A stretch of DNA of 64,000 nt from Magnetospirillum sp. (GCA_027532905.1 JAPZUA010000005.1:1-64000); one strand, 5' to 3'. Positions 17,019 to 29,982 are shown, numbered from the stretch's first letter. The notes: a model not told the origin generated them from the sequence alone. Made by a program: numbers and translations.

Positions 17019-18055
17019 CACAAACCCGCTTTCCGCGCAAAATCCTGCGCCATGTCGCCCCAGCTGCGTTTTCCTTGCGACGCAAGGCATGCGCGGTGCT
17101 GGGCAGTCCACAACGCGTCGTCGATCAAAAGACGCCGTGCCGCATCGGCAAACGAAGCCGGCCCGTCGACGACGAAGCCGGTAACGCCGTCGACCACGCG
17201 CTCGGGCAAGGCGCCGTTGCGCAACACGACGCACGGCACGCCCATCGCCTGCGCCTCGGCGACCGACAGGCAGAAGGTCTCCGTCGGATCGCCCGGATAG
17301 AGATACACCCGCGCGCGGCGCAACGTTGCAACCAATTGCGCGTGGTCGATCAAATCGCCCAATGTCAGCTGCTCACCCGCGGCCGCACGCGCAGCATCGA
17401 TCGCTTCCTGCATGGCCGCAGCCGTGCGCGGCTTGGGCGGCGTACCATAGAGGCCGAGCCCGGTATGCACCTGCAGGCGCGCAGCCGGCACTTGCGGTGC
17501 GATCTCGCTCTGCCACAAGGGGGCGAGCATGCTGAGGCCGCGCAGCGGGTTGGCGGCGTAAAGTGCGAGCGGCGGCGGCGGTGCGCGCTCGGTCTCTTGG
17601 CGAAACGACGCATCGAGCCCGAGCGGGATCACGTGCCGCGCGCGCGCGGGCAGCCACCAAGGGGCGGAGCGCAGATGCGCGTTGCTCACAAACACAAGCT
17701 CGGACCGATGGCGCAGCATGCGAAGGACATAGCGCGGCTTTGCGAGATAGCGCGCATCGTTGTGCAGCCAAAAAAACCGACGGCGCGCATCGGCCCCCAA
17801 GGCCAACAGATGCGGACTGCGATTAGCGACGAACAGATCCGCCTTGCCCGGCAGCTTCGTGCCGAGCGGCACCCAATCGACGCCGCGATGGCGAAGGCTG
17901 CCCGCGCCGCGCGCGGTTGCAGTCACGTCGTGACCCTGTGCCGCGAAGGCTTCGGCAAGCCGCACGAAGGCCGTCTCGCTGCCGCCGGCCGCTTTACCGT
18001 CAAGCGATTTGCCGTCGAACACGACCCCGTCGTCGGCAAGGACGATGCGCGCCAT
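17018..18055 (-). CDS. Glycosyltransferase, GT4-like
   Basis: A 345-residue GT-B protein starting MARIVLADDGVVFDGKSLDG, with GGSETAFVRLAEAFAAQGHDV in the first Rossmann half and VYLYPGDPTETFCLSVAEAQ (the E-x7-E region) in the second. The specific sugar is unknown. The ATG at 18053-18055 is the first that leaves the upstream gene intact. It overlaps the next gene by 1 base and follows the GT2 gene by 8. The FDGKSLDGKAAGGSE opening resembles transferases of LPS-core-type clusters. Confidence 0.85.
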   Translation of the reverse strand: MARIVLADDGVVFDGKSLDGKAAGGSETAFVRLAEAFAAQGHDVTATARGAGSLRHRGVDWVPLGTKLPGKADLFVANRSPHLLALGADARRRFFWLHNDARYLAKPRYVLRMLRHRSELVFVSNAHLRSAPWWLPARARHVIPLGLDASFRQETERAPPPPLALYAANPLRGLSMLAPLWQSEIAPQVPAARLQVHTGLGLYGTPPKPRTAAAMQEAIDAARAAAGEQLTLGDLIDHAQLVATLRRARVYLYPGDPTETFCLSVAEAQAMGVPCVVLRNGALPERVVDGVTGFVVDGPASFADAARRLLIDDALWTAQHRACLASQGKRSWGDMAQDFARKAGL

Positions 18056-18063
18056 CGCCGCCC

Positions 18064-18828
18064 CTAGCCTCGAAGATCCGGCGGCGATTCGTGTTTGGCT
18101 TTGAGATGCGAGACCAGCGGAAACAGCCCGGCCAAGGCCGCGATCACGAGCCCGTAGCCGCCCTCGCGATAGCCCTTGCGCGCGACGTAGCATTTCCAGA
18201 AGCGCGAGAAGAAGCGCCGCACATAGCGCTTGGTATCGTCCGGATCGCCCGCCTCGCGCAGATCGGCCGCGCGCGCCTCGCTGTAGCGATCAAGGCGCCG
18301 TATCGTCTCGGAGAGATTGCGGTCGACCTCGTGGCGGATCGCGTGCGTCAAGGGCGCACCCGCCTCGCCCGTCAGCACGAGCTTCGGATGCACGCGCTCG
18401 CGGCCCCATGTTTTCGTGCCCTTGCGGAACAGGCCCCAATAGCCGGACTTGCCGAAAGAAGCGCCCCAGCCATAGCGCACAAGGCGCGTGCCGATATAGT
18501 TGTCGACCGGGATCGAATGGCGGCTGGCCGTGCTCGTTTCGACCGTGCGGCGAATCTCGGCGGCAAGGTCGGGCCCAACCAATTCGTCGGCATCGACCTC
18601 GAGCACCCATGCATGCGTGCACGCGGCGATACCTTCGTTGCGCCTGTCGCCCTCGCGCGGCCATTCGCCTTCGACGATGCGTGCACCCGCCGCCGCCGCG
18701 ATGGCGGCACTGCCGTCGGTCGTGCGGTCGAGCACCACGACGATTTCGTCGGCGAAAGCGACGCCTGCGAGGCACGCCGGCAGGCGGCCCTCTTCGTTGC
18801 GCGCGACGACGAGGGCCGAGAGCTTCAT
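18064..18828 (-). CDS. Glycosyltransferase family 2 (WaaE/KdtX-like)
   Basis: A 254-residue GT-A enzyme. It opens LSALVVARNEEGRLPACLAG, has the nucleotide-binding DRTTDGS and the metal-binding EVDADE (the DXD equivalent), and the later GRERVHPKL typical of the WaaE/KdtX group that adds glucose or a similar residue to the LPS inner core. A hydrophobic stretch near the C-terminus (GLVIAALAGLFPLVS) may anchor it at the membrane. It overlaps the preceding GT9 gene by 4 bases (ATGA). This supports an LPS or lipid-linked glycan role for the run. Confidence 0.88.
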   Translation of the reverse strand: MKLSALVVARNEEGRLPACLAGVAFADEIVVVLDRTTDGSAAIAAAAGARIVEGEWPREGDRRNEGIAACTHAWVLEVDADELVGPDLAAEIRRTVETSTASRHSIPVDNYIGTRLVRYGWGASFGKSGYWGLFRKGTKTWGRERVHPKLVLTGEAGAPLTHAIRHEVDRNLSETIRRLDRYSEARAADLREAGDPDDTKRYVRRFFSRFWKCYVARKGYREGGYGLVIAALAGLFPLVSHLKAKHESPPDLRG

Positions 18829-19781
18829 GCCGCTTCCCGCTTGGCGCGGCGCAACAGGTCCAACGCCGCCGCTTCAACCGTTTCGACCGCGATCGAGGTC
18901 AGCAGCGAATGCGAACCGTTCGGCTGGTAGTCGATGCGCGCGAAAAGCGCATCTTTGCTTTCGGCCGTGCGCACATAGGCCGTGTTCGCGCCCCAGGGCC
19001 GGAAATTTCGTTCGTCCGACGGCCCGAACAGCCCGAGCGTGGGCACGCCGGAAGCCGCCGCGATATGCATGAGGCCTGAATCGTTGCCGACAAAAAGATC
19101 GGCACGCGCGATGGCCGCCGCCGCAGTCGCAAGATCGGTGGTGCCGACAAAATCGATCGCGCGGGAACCCAAGCCAGCGAGCAAGGGCGCCGCAGCCGCC
19201 TGTTCGCCCGGCCCGCCGAATACGGCGATGCGCGCGCCCGCAAGCACCGCACCCGGTGCGGTCAAAGCTTCGGCCAATGCCAAAAATCGTTCGGCCGGCC
19301 AGATTTTGCCGGACCAGTTGGCAGTGGCCCCAAGTGCCAAGATCGGGCCGTCGCCGAGCCGCTTGGCGGCGGCTTGTTTGGCTTCGTCCGACAGCCACAG
19401 TACCGGTGCCGGCGGCGGATCGAAATCGAGCACGCGGGCGGCATCTTCCACGCGATGGATGGAGTCGTTGCGCCCCGTCGAACGCGCGCGCTTGCGCGCT
19501 GCCAGAAACCACACGAGGCCCGAGCCCCGCATGTCGACCGCGATGTCCCAGAAATTCGCAAGCGTGCGCAGCCACAACGCGAACCAATGGAGTTTGAACT
19601 TGCCCTTGCGCAGCACAATGGTGCGTACCCGCTGCGGCATCGCCTCAAACAAGGGCGCTGCCGCCGGGCCGCAGGCGATCGTGAAGCGCGCTTGCGGATA
19701 GCGGCGGGCCAACTCCGCCAACACACCCGATGCCAGCATCGCGTCGCCGATCCGGTTCGAGGCGACGAAAAGCACCTTCAT
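18825..19781 (-). CDS. Glycosyltransferase family 9 (heptosyltransferase-like)
   Basis: A 318-residue GT9 protein. It begins MKVLFVASNRIGDAMLASGV, the usual start of heptosyltransferases, and carries the donor-site block FVGNDSGLMHIAAASGVPTL followed by GLFGPSDERNFRPWG. GT9 enzymes transfer ADP-heptose or related sugars to the LPS inner core. It overlaps genes on both sides by 4 bases. The ATG at 19779-19781 gives the family's normal N-terminus; about 270 more open codons upstream belong to the neighbouring gene's other frame. Confidence 0.92.
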   Translation of the reverse strand: MKVLFVASNRIGDAMLASGVLAELARRYPQARFTIACGPAAAPLFEAMPQRVRTIVLRKGKFKLHWFALWLRTLANFWDIAVDMRGSGLVWFLAARKRARSTGRNDSIHRVEDAARVLDFDPPPAPVLWLSDEAKQAAAKRLGDGPILALGATANWSGKIWPAERFLALAEALTAPGAVLAGARIAVFGGPGEQAAAAPLLAGLGSRAIDFVGTTDLATAAAAIARADLFVGNDSGLMHIAAASGVPTLGLFGPSDERNFRPWGANTAYVRTAESKDALFARIDYQPNGSHSLLTSIAVETVEAAALDLLRRAKREAA

Positions 19782-20812
19782 GCGAAGCGCTCTTCCCACT
19801 CGGAAGCGGCGATGGCCCAACTGCGGCCGCGCCGCAATTGGCGTGCGGCTGCAGCCATGGCGCCGTAGGGCTCTTCGCCCGCCAGCAAGCGCAAGGTCGC
19901 GGCCGCATAGGCGGCGGAATCTTCGGCAACGAAGCCTGTCGAGCCGTCGAGCACGAAGATGCGCGCGACCGCACTTGCCGCGAACGTCACGGCCGGCAAA
20001 CCGGTCGCCTGCGCTTCGACGAGTTGCAGTGCCAGCGCTTCGTCGCTGCGCGCCGGATGGAGGAAGGCACGCGCACGGCGATAGATGTCGGCCATCTGCG
20101 GATCGGGCTGCGGGCGCTTCACGCGCACGCCCTGCGCTGCCGCCGCCTGCACCTTGTCGTGGATCGCGGCAATGTCGGCGGGGACCAAGCCGCTCAAGGC
20201 CGCGCGGTCGAGCAGGCTCGAATAGACATGCAATTCGGCATCCATCGCCGCCGGATGCACGTGTGCGATCCAAAGATCGATAAGCGTTTCGAGACCACCC
20301 AGCGGATGGCACACCGTGACCGCATAGGGTGGTGCGGCCGGTGCGGCGACCATGTCTTCCACATACGACGGCGCAGGCGCGTCGCCGATCACGTGGGCGG
20401 GCAGACCATGCAGCGTCGCAAAATCGCGCTGCGCATCGGTACGGAACACGAGCTGCGGGGCGAGACGCTGCCAGACGCCCTGCCAGCCCGGCGTGTCGAG
20501 GGCACTTGCCGCCCCTGCCACCCACAGCACGCGCGTGCCGGCGTTTTTCACGAGATCGAACAAGGTCGGGTCGCCGACTGCAACCAGCAGATCGCATTGT
20601 TCGGGCCGGTCGCCATGCCAGCCGGGATAGGAAACGCCGTCGCAGGCGAGCACGGTCTCGGCACGCGTGATGACCGTCACCTGATGGCCGCGTTGGGCTA
20701 GCGAAGCCGCCAAATACGCGACCGCCTTTTGCGGCCCGTCGAGCGGGCGGCTGGTCGGGCTGAAGCCGTCATATTCGGCCGAATCGTCGAGGAAGCAGAT
20801 ATGTTTGAGCAT
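19778..20812 (-). CDS. Glycosyltransferase, GT4-like, first gene of the glycan run
   Basis: A 344-residue GT-B protein with N-terminal MLKHICFLDDSAEYDGFSPT and a C-terminal donor half containing YRRARAFLHPARSDEALALQ and LVEAQATGLPAVTF, where E-x7-E is expected. Its overall plan resembles the GT4-like gene at 17018-18055, consistent with an old duplication. It starts the minus-strand run that continues through GT9, GT2, two GT4 genes, asnB and pyrC. The 96-base gap to the divergent ygfZ holds the likely promoter. Confidence 0.82.
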   Translation of the reverse strand: MLKHICFLDDSAEYDGFSPTSRPLDGPQKAVAYLAASLAQRGHQVTVITRAETVLACDGVSYPGWHGDRPEQCDLLVAVGDPTLFDLVKNAGTRVLWVAGAASALDTPGWQGVWQRLAPQLVFRTDAQRDFATLHGLPAHVIGDAPAPSYVEDMVAAPAAPPYAVTVCHPLGGLETLIDLWIAHVHPAAMDAELHVYSSLLDRAALSGLVPADIAAIHDKVQAAAAQGVRVKRPQPDPQMADIYRRARAFLHPARSDEALALQLVEAQATGLPAVTFAASAVARIFVLDGSTGFVAEDSAAYAAATLRLLAGEEPYGAMAAAARQLRRGRSWAIAASEWEERFA

Positions 20813-20908
20813 AGGCGCGTTATAGGCTCCAACAGCACCCTTGCCAAGCGCAGGGGCGGCCACCTAACTCCTAGGGATCGAGCCCGCCCCCGCATCGGAG
20901 CTGCCGCC

Positions 20909-21787
20909 ATGTCCGCCCGCTTTTTCGCCCCCCTTCCCGCCCGTGCCGTCTTGCGCATCGCCGGGCCCGACCGTATCGGCTTTCTGCAGGGCCTTGTCTC
21001 AAGCGATGCCGCCAAGATCGCGTCTGATCGCGCGCTGCATGCGGGCTTTTTGACGGCACAGGGGCGCTTCCTGCACGAGTTTTTCATGGGAGCCCTCGGC
21101 GAGACGGTGCTGCTCGACTGCGAAGCGGCACGGCGCGACGATCTGCTGCGCCGCCTCAAAATCTACAAGCTGCGCGCCAAGATCGAACTCGTTGCCGACG
21201 ACAGCTTCGTCGCCGCCACCTTCTGGGGCGAGGGTGCCGCCGAAGCTTTCGGCCTGCCCGACACAGCAGGTGCCGCCAAGGAACAGGGCGACGGCATCGT
21301 CTATGTCGATCCGCGCTTGGCCGCCTTGGGCGTGCGTGCCCTCGTGCCCGCCGCGCGCCTCACGGAAATCGCCGCAGCGTTTGCCCCCGGCACGCTCGAC
21401 GCGTACGAAGCGCTGCGCCTGTCGCATGGCGTGCCGGACGGCAGCCGCGATCTTGCTGTCGAAGACGCGTTGCTGCTTGAAAACGGTTTCGAAGAACTCG
21501 GCGGCGTGGACTTCAAAAAAGGCTGCTATGTCGGCCAGGAAGTGACCGCGCGCATGAAATATCGCGGCCTCGTCAAAAAGCGCCTGCTGCCTGTGACGAT
21601 CGAAGGCCCTGCCCCTGCGATCGGCACGCCGATCCGCTTGGACGGCACGGATGTCGGCGAAATGCGCTCGAGTGCCGGCAGCCAAGGCCTCGCCTTGCTG
21701 CGCCTCGAAGCGCTCGACAAACCAAGCCCGCTCGTCGCGGGCGAGGCCAAACTTGTCGCCCACAAGCCCGCCTGGGCGAATTTCTAG
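20909..21787 (+). CDS. ygfZ: Folate-binding Fe-S cluster repair protein YgfZ
   Basis: A 292-residue GcvT-like protein that helps keep [4Fe-4S] enzymes such as MiaB active, using a folate. The signature K-G-C-Y-x-G-Q-E is present (FKKGCYVGQEVTARM) near residue 205, as is the N-terminal LRIAGPDRIGFLQGLVSSD. The ATG at 20909 follows GGAG. It is divergent from the glycosyltransferase run and ends 3 bases from ppdK, which converges on it. Confidence 0.92.
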   Translation: MSARFFAPLPARAVLRIAGPDRIGFLQGLVSSDAAKIASDRALHAGFLTAQGRFLHEFFMGALGETVLLDCEAARRDDLLRRLKIYKLRAKIELVADDSFVAATFWGEGAAEAFGLPDTAGAAKEQGDGIVYVDPRLAALGVRALVPAARLTEIAAAFAPGTLDAYEALRLSHGVPDGSRDLAVEDALLLENGFEELGGVDFKKGCYVGQEVTARMKYRGLVKKRLLPVTIEGPAPAIGTPIRLDGTDVGEMRSSAGSQGLALLRLEALDKPSPLVAGEAKLVAHKPAWANF

Positions 21788-21790
21788 GCG

Positions 21791-24784
<2,994 letters not shown>

Positions 24785-24795
24785 GGTTTTTTCCT

Positions 24796-26994
24796 CTAGC
24801 CTTCGATACGCGCAAAATCCGCCACCAGCATCGTGGTGCGGCGGATCTGCGACAGCAGTTTGAGACGGTTCGCGCGCAAGGCCGCGTCGTCGGCATTGAC
24901 GGTGACCTTGTCGAAGAACGCGTCGAGGGGGCCGCGCAGCGACGCCAAAGCGCGCATCGCGGCCGCAAAATCTTCCACCCCGACGGCTTTGCGCACGGAA
25001 GCTTCCACCTCCGACAAACGCGCGAAAAGCTCTGTTTCTTCCGCCTGCGCGAGCAGGCCCGCATCGACGGGTGCGTCGTACGATGCACCGTCCTTCTTGG
25101 CCTCGATGCCCGCAATGTTCGATGCGCGCCGTGCCGCGATCAGAAGATTGGCGCCATCGTCGCTTGCCAAGAACGCGCCGAGCGCTTCGACGCGGGCGAG
25201 CAGCCGCACAAGATCGTCCTCGTCGCCGAGGGCAAACACCGCATCGATCAGATCGTGCCGCACGCCCTTTTCCTTGAGCGACACTTTCAGACGGTCGGCG
25301 AAAAAATCCAAAAGTTCAAAAGACTCGCGGTTCGCGGACAAGGACCCGCGCGTTTGCATGTCCAATCCCATGCTCCGAGTCGAGTAGGGCGACTCAGCCA
25401 TGCCCGCGGCTTTCATTGCATCCGCAACTCGGTCAAGATTTTTGACCGATTCCGCGAGCATTCGTTGCTCCATGACAGAGATACTTGCCCACTTGAATAC
25501 GCTGCCAAGGTCAAGGCGAATCTTGTTCTCTAGAATTAGCCTAATCACACCCAACGCCGAACGGCGCAGCGCAAACGGGTCTTTGGAGCCCGTCGGCTTT
25601 TCGTCGATGCTCCAGAAACCGGCCAGCGTGTCGATTTTTTCGGCCAAGGCGACGGCGACCGAGACGGGCTCGGACGGGCATGCGTCGCCGGGGCCGAGCG
25701 GCTGGTAATGCGCGCGGATGGCGTTGGCCACAAGCTCGCTCTCGCCGTCGTGGCGCGCATAGTAGCGGCCCATGATGCCTTGCAACTCGGGGAACTCGCC
25801 GACCATGCCGGACGACAGATCGGCCTTGGCAAGATGGGCGGCTCGCGTTGCGGCGGCAACGTCGGCCCCGATCTTGCCCGCGATGAAGGCCGAGAGTTTT
25901 TCGAGCCGCTCGACCTTCTGCAGCACCTTGCCGAGCTTGGCATGGAACACGCGCGATGCCAGCGCAGGCACACGCGCTTCGAGCTTGGTCTTTCGGTCCT
26001 GGTCCCAGAAGAATTTGGCGTCCGACAGGCGCGCGCGCAAAACGCGCTCGTTGCCCGCGACAATCAGTTCGCCATTGTCTTCTGCGACCATGTTGGCCAC
26101 GACAATAAAATGGCGGCCAAGCGAACCGTCCGCATTCAACGTCGCGAAATATTTCTGGTGCGCGCGCATCGATGTGACCAGCACTTCGGCCGGCACATCC
26201 ATGAATTTTTCGTCGATGGCCCCTGCCAGCACGACCGGCCATTCGACAAGGCCCGCGACCTCGTCGAGCAAGCCCGGATCGTCGCGCAGTTTCACGCCCA
26301 GCTTTGCGGCTGCGGCGGACGCATCGGCCGAAATCTTGGCGCGGCGTGCGGCTGCATCGAGGATCACAAAGGCCTTTTCCAACTTCGCGCGATAGTCGGC
26401 AAAGCCCGACACGGCGAACGCGGCGGGCGCCAGAAAGCGATGGCCGACGGTCGTGTTGCCGAACGCGATCTTGTCGCCGCCGAGATCGAATTCGCCGCTG
26501 AGCGAAGTACCGTCGAGCAGGGCGACGATGCCCTGCATCGGGCGCACCCAGGCAAAGCGCTGGGTGCCTGCGCGCATCGATTTGGGCCAAGGCAGCGCTT
26601 TGATCGCCTCGACGATCACGCCCGGCAGAATCTCGGAAGTCGCCGCACCCTTCTTGTCGACGACCGCAAACCAGAACTCGGCCTTTCCGACCATGCGCTT
26701 TTCGCACGCGTCGAGCGAAGCAAGGCCTGCACCCTTCAAAAAGCCCGCAATAGCCTGGTCGGGCGAGCCGACGCGCGGACCTTTTTTCTCTTCCTTGAGA
26801 TCGGGCGTGCGCAGCGGCAGGCCATCCACGACCAGCGCCAAGCGGCGCGGTGTGACAAACGCTTCGGACTTCGAAAATTCGAGCCCGGCTTTGCCGAGGC
26901 CTTCGCAGACGAGGCGTTTCAATTCCTCGGCCGCACGACCTTGCATGCGCGCCGGGATTTCCTCGGACAGAATCTCGAGCAGCAGCTCAGCCAT
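24796..26994 (-). CDS. glyS: Glycyl-tRNA synthetase beta subunit
   Basis: A 732-residue beta chain of the tetrameric alpha2-beta2 glycyl-tRNA synthetase. It starts [20 protein letters not shown], the family's normal N-terminus, contains [20 protein letters not shown], and ends with an HD-like and anticodon-recognition region ([19 protein letters not shown]). The ATG at 26992-26994 overlaps the end of glyQ by 8 bases. A GTG three codons upstream (27001-27003) is possible but less likely. glyQ, glyS and ppdK form one transcription unit. Confidence 0.97.
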   Translation of the reverse strand: MAELLLEILSEEIPARMQGRAAEELKRLVCEGLGKAGLEFSKSEAFVTPRRLALVVDGLPLRTPDLKEEKKGPRVGSPDQAIAGFLKGAGLASLDACEKRMVGKAEFWFAVVDKKGAATSEILPGVIVEAIKALPWPKSMRAGTQRFAWVRPMQGIVALLDGTSLSGEFDLGGDKIAFGNTTVGHRFLAPAAFAVSGFADYRAKLEKAFVILDAAARRAKISADASAAAAKLGVKLRDDPGLLDEVAGLVEWPVVLAGAIDEKFMDVPAEVLVTSMRAHQKYFATLNADGSLGRHFIVVANMVAEDNGELIVAGNERVLRARLSDAKFFWDQDRKTKLEARVPALASRVFHAKLGKVLQKVERLEKLSAFIAGKIGADVAAATRAAHLAKADLSSGMVGEFPELQGIMGRYYARHDGESELVANAIRAHYQPLGPGDACPSEPVSVAVALAEKIDTLAGFWSIDEKPTGSKDPFALRRSALGVIRLILENKIRLDLGSVFKWASISVMEQRMLAESVKNLDRVADAMKAAGMAESPYSTRSMGLDMQTRGSLSANRESFELLDFFADRLKVSLKEKGVRHDLIDAVFALGDEDDLVRLLARVEALGAFLASDDGANLLIAARRASNIAGIEAKKDGASYDAPVDAGLLAQAEETELFARLSEVEASVRKAVGVEDFAAAMRALASLRGPLDAFFDKVTVNADDAALRANRLKLLSQIRRTTMLVADFARIEG

Positions 26995-27853
26995 TGGCCG
27001 CACCTTCGCCCGCGAGCCACGCTTCGCAGCAGGCCTTGGCCAAGTTGCGCACGCGGCCGATATAGGCTTGGCGCTCGGTCACCGAAATCACGCCGCGCGC
27101 ATCGAGCAGATTGAAGCGATGCGAAGCTTTGATGCATTGGTCGTAGGCTGGCAGTGCGAGCTTCGCTTCCAGCAGCGCCTTACACTCGGCTTCGGCGTCC
27201 TGGAAATGCTTGAAGAGCTGGTCGGTGTTCGCGTGCTCGAAATTGTGCGCCGAATATTCGCGCTCGGCGCGCAGGAACACTTCACCGTATTTGACGCCCT
27301 CGTTGTTGAAAGCGAGGTCGTAGACGTTCTCCACACCTTGGATATACATCGCCAAGCGCTCGAGCCCGTAGGTGAACTCGACCGCAACGGGATTGCACTC
27401 GATGCCGCCGACCTGCTGGAAATAGGTGTACTGCGTGACTTCCATGCCGTCGCACCACACTTCCCAGCCGAGGCCCCAGGCCCCCAGCGTCGGGCTTTCC
27501 CAATCGTCCTCGACAAAGCGTATGTCGTGGCGCTTGGCGTCGAGCCCGATCTTGGCGAGGCTGCCGAGATAGAGCTCCTGCGCGTCCGCGGGCGACGGTT
27601 TCAGGATGACTTGGTACTGGTAGTAGTGCTGGAGCCGGTTCGGGTTTTCGCCGTAGCGCCCGTCGGAAGGGCGGCGCGAGGGCTGCACATAGGCGGCTTT
27701 CCAAGGCTTGGGACCCAGTGCCCGCAACGTCGTGGCCGGATGGAAGGTGCCCGCCCCCATTTCCATGTCGTAGGGCTGCAAAATGAGGCAGCCCTGCGCC
27801 GACCAATAGGCGTGCAAGGTCAAAATCAGGTCCTGGAAACTAAGGGGCTTCAT
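26987..27853 (-). CDS. glyQ: Glycyl-tRNA synthetase alpha subunit
   Basis: A 288-residue class II catalytic chain. The characteristic [20 protein letters not shown] start, [36 protein letters not shown] and the glycine/ATP site segments are present. The ATG at 27851-27853 gives the standard N-terminus. Together with glyS it forms the heterotetrameric enzyme used by most Proteobacteria. Upstream is a 98-base gap to a small membrane-protein gene on the same strand. Confidence 0.97.
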   Translation of the reverse strand: MKPLSFQDLILTLHAYWSAQGCLILQPYDMEMGAGTFHPATTLRALGPKPWKAAYVQPSRRPSDGRYGENPNRLQHYYQYQVILKPSPADAQELYLGSLAKIGLDAKRHDIRFVEDDWESPTLGAWGLGWEVWCDGMEVTQYTYFQQVGGIECNPVAVEFTYGLERLAMYIQGVENVYDLAFNNEGVKYGEVFLRAEREYSAHNFEHANTDQLFKHFQDAEAECKALLEAKLALPAYDQCIKASHRFNLLDARGVISVTERQAYIGRVRNLAKACCEAWLAGEGAANG

Positions 27854-27951
27854 CCGTGGGGCTTCATAAGTGGGGCCGACTCCTACCGGTTGCGGCGCAA
27901 CATAGCCAGCCATCCCCCCTGCGGCAATGACGGAATCGGGGCGTAAATCCG

Positions 27952-28191
27952 CTACAGCGAGCGGTGCGGGCGCGGGCAGCCGCGAATGCTGCAATAGGGG
28001 GTTTTGGCGGGCACCCATAGCGAACAGGCCACGCACCATTCGACGTCGTAGCCTTCGAGGCTTTTGGGCTTTTCAGGAGCCGAGCGCGGCTCGTCGTCGG
28101 CGAGCCTTACCTGGACATACAAATAGACGGCCACAACGCCGCCCACGACCAGCGACCATGGATATTCGAGCACGAATTCGACGATTTCCAT
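27952..28191 (-). CDS. Small membrane protein with C-terminal four-Cys motif
   Basis: A 79-residue protein: one N-terminal membrane helix (about 8-28, [18 protein letters not shown]), a charged linker, then [16 protein letters not shown] and a final Cys before PRPHRSL. The C-x2-C and C-x4-C pairs suggest a zinc ribbon. This layout (one helix, then CxxC..P) resembles the PP0621-like small proteins; function unknown. It sits just upstream of glyQ on the same strand and may lead that operon. Confidence 0.6.
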   Translation of the reverse strand: MEIVEFVLEYPWSLVVGGVVAVYLYVQVRLADDEPRSAPEKPKSLEGYDVEWCVACSLWVPAKTPYCSIRGCPRPHRSL

Positions 28192-28362
28192 GGGGCGGTT
28201 CTAGCAGACGGCGCGGGCGTTCCGCCAAGGTTCCGATTCGATGGCCGAACCGCACTGCTGCACGGCCTTCGGCACGCGCTGAAATTTGGCCGCCCGCGCC
28301 CCATATCGCGTAGGTTCGCGCGGATCGACCAGCCCCTTTCGAAGAAGGAACATCGTATTGCG

Positions 28363-29484
28363 ATGAAAGATTTCCAGCTGACCAACGATGTTCTGGTCAA
28401 GTCGATCGAGCACAGCAATATCGCGCACACGATTTCGCGCGTCGACGGCGACATGGAACTGGTCTACGTGAACCAGGCTTTTCTCAATGTCACTGGGTAT
28501 TCGCGCGAAGAAGTCATCGGACGGAACTGCCGTTTCCTGCAAGGGCCCGGTACCGATCCCAATACGGTACGCGCCATTCGGGAGTCTGTCGCCGCTTTCG
28601 CGACGATCGAGATCGAGATCCTCAACTACCGAAAAGACGGCACAAGCTTCCCCAACCATCTGCGGATGGCGCCCGTCTACGATTCCGACGGCATCCTGAT
28701 CGCGTATTTGGGCGTGCAGTCGGACGTGACGCATTTCTACCAGAGCCAACGGTTCGAGCAGGAGCGCCAGAAGATGGAGGCGCTTGGCCGCATGGCGGGC
28801 AACGTAAGCCACGAAATCAAAAATACGCTGCAGCCGGTCAAGCTCATGAGCGACTTGCTGAAGGACTGGAAATCGCTGAGCGAAGACAAGCTCAAACGCT
28901 GCCTGGAGATTCTCACCGAAAACGTCGATATCGCCGACAAAGTCGCGCAGGACGTGCTGCGGTTCTCGCGCCGGGCAAGTTCAGAGATCGAAACCGTAGA
29001 CGCCGCCATCCTGCGGCAGGACGTCATCCGTTTCGTGCGAAATCTTCTGCAGGCGAACACTGGGTTCGAATTGAGCGTCGCAGCGACCTCATCCGAAGAC
29101 CAAATGTTCGTGCGCATCCGCCGAAACCACGTCTATCAGGTGCTCATCAATCTCGTGAACAATGCCATTTTTGCCATGGAAGGCGCGGGCAAGCTGACGC
29201 TTCTTTGGAATCGCGAAGACATCGGTCCGGCAAGGGCGCTGGAACTCAGTCTGAAAGTAGGCACATACCTCGTGATCGGAATTCAAGACACCGGTTGCGG
29301 CATCGAAGAGAAGAACATCGGCGAGATTTTCAGCCCGTTTTTCTCGACCAAACCCCCTGGCGAGGGAACCGGACTTGGACTTTCGGTCTCGTATCGAATG
29401 GCGCGGGAATGGGAAGGCACGCTCGCTTTCGTCAGCGAGTCGAAAGTCGGAAGCACTTTTTATATATATATTCCAATAGCTTGA
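28363..29484 (+). CDS. Blue-light LOV histidine kinase
   Basis: A 373-residue soluble sensor kinase. Residues about 15-125 are a canonical LOV domain: GRNCRFLQG holds the flavin-adduct Cys56, with the FMN-binding Asn/Gln set at NYRKDGT (N88), FPNHL (N98) and GVQSDVT (Q119). Blue light should form a cysteinyl-flavin adduct. A HisKA helix follows with phospho-acceptor H150 (GNVSHEIKNTLQP), then HATPase_c with N-box VLINLVNNAIFAM, DTGCGIEEKNIGEIF and GEGTGLGLSVSYR. It is followed by a single-domain response regulator and a chemoreceptor on the same strand. The 171 bases upstream hold its likely promoter. Confidence 0.93.
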   Translation: MKDFQLTNDVLVKSIEHSNIAHTISRVDGDMELVYVNQAFLNVTGYSREEVIGRNCRFLQGPGTDPNTVRAIRESVAAFATIEIEILNYRKDGTSFPNHLRMAPVYDSDGILIAYLGVQSDVTHFYQSQRFEQERQKMEALGRMAGNVSHEIKNTLQPVKLMSDLLKDWKSLSEDKLKRCLEILTENVDIADKVAQDVLRFSRRASSEIETVDAAILRQDVIRFVRNLLQANTGFELSVAATSSEDQMFVRIRRNHVYQVLINLVNNAIFAMEGAGKLTLLWNREDIGPARALELSLKVGTYLVIGIQDTGCGIEEKNIGEIFSPFFSTKPPGEGTGLGLSVSYRMAREWEGTLAFVSESKVGSTFYIYIPIA

Positions 29485-29595
29485 AAGATAATAGCGGGAA
29501 ATAGAAGATTTACTTCTTCGCGAAGTGGTTTATGTGCCAACAATGTACTAAGTTTATGTCTAACTCTGCGTTTTTAATTTTCCCAAGGAAGAAGA
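29485..29595 (+). promoter_or_regulatory. AT-rich gap with palindrome between LOV kinase and response regulator
   Basis: This 111-base gap is much more AT-rich than its surroundings. It holds the perfect 10-base palindrome CTTCGCGAAG (29516-29525), which can extend to a hairpin with ACTTC/GAAGT arms, and then a T-rich stretch running to the next RBS (AAGGAAGAAG before the ATG at 29596). It could be a separate promoter or operator for the response regulator and chemoreceptor, or an attenuating hairpin. I cannot choose between these. Confidence 0.4.
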
Positions 29596-29964
29596 ATGAA
29601 AAAGAAAATTTTGCTGATCGAAGACATGAAGGGGGTTCGCGAATCTCTCGAAATGATTCTCTCGATGCAGGATTACCAAGTCGAGATGGCTTCCGACGGT
29701 GCCGAAGGACTGCGCGCCGCAAAGGCAGCGAAATTCGATCTGATCATAACGGACATACTCATGCCGGAAATCGACGGCGCAGAAGTGATCATGGCGTTGC
29801 GGGCGGCCGGCAACAAGGTGCCGATCCTGGCGATTTCGGGCGGCGGCAACGGCGTTTCCGCCGCCATGGCGCTGACGCTGGCGAAGGAAAAGGCCGACGC
29901 CGTGCTCGAAAAACCGTTTTCGAAGGCGGATCTGCTGGCGGCCGTTCGGAACCTGATTCCCTAG
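29596..29964 (+). CDS. Single-domain CheY-like response regulator
   Basis: A 122-residue stand-alone receiver with a complete phosphorylation site: E9/D10 acidic pair, acceptor D53 (IITDILMPEIDGAEV), S81 (AISGGGNG) and K106 (LEKPFSK). With no output domain, it should act by protein-protein contact, like CheY at the flagellar motor, or as a phosphotransfer intermediate. It lies between the LOV kinase and a chemoreceptor, so it is the probable target of the kinase. Its RBS is strong (AAGGAAG). Confidence 0.92.
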   Translation: MKKKILLIEDMKGVRESLEMILSMQDYQVEMASDGAEGLRAAKAAKFDLIITDILMPEIDGAEVIMALRAAGNKVPILAISGGGNGVSAAMALTLAKEKADAVLEKPFSKADLLAAVRNLIP

Positions 29965-29982
29965 TATCTGGAGCTGCACAAA

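Noticed and set aside
29456-29475. TA-repeat tract at the end of the LOV kinase gene
   Set aside because: The tract encodes FYIYIPIA, the normal C-terminus of the HATPase domain. It is too short to call a functional repeat.
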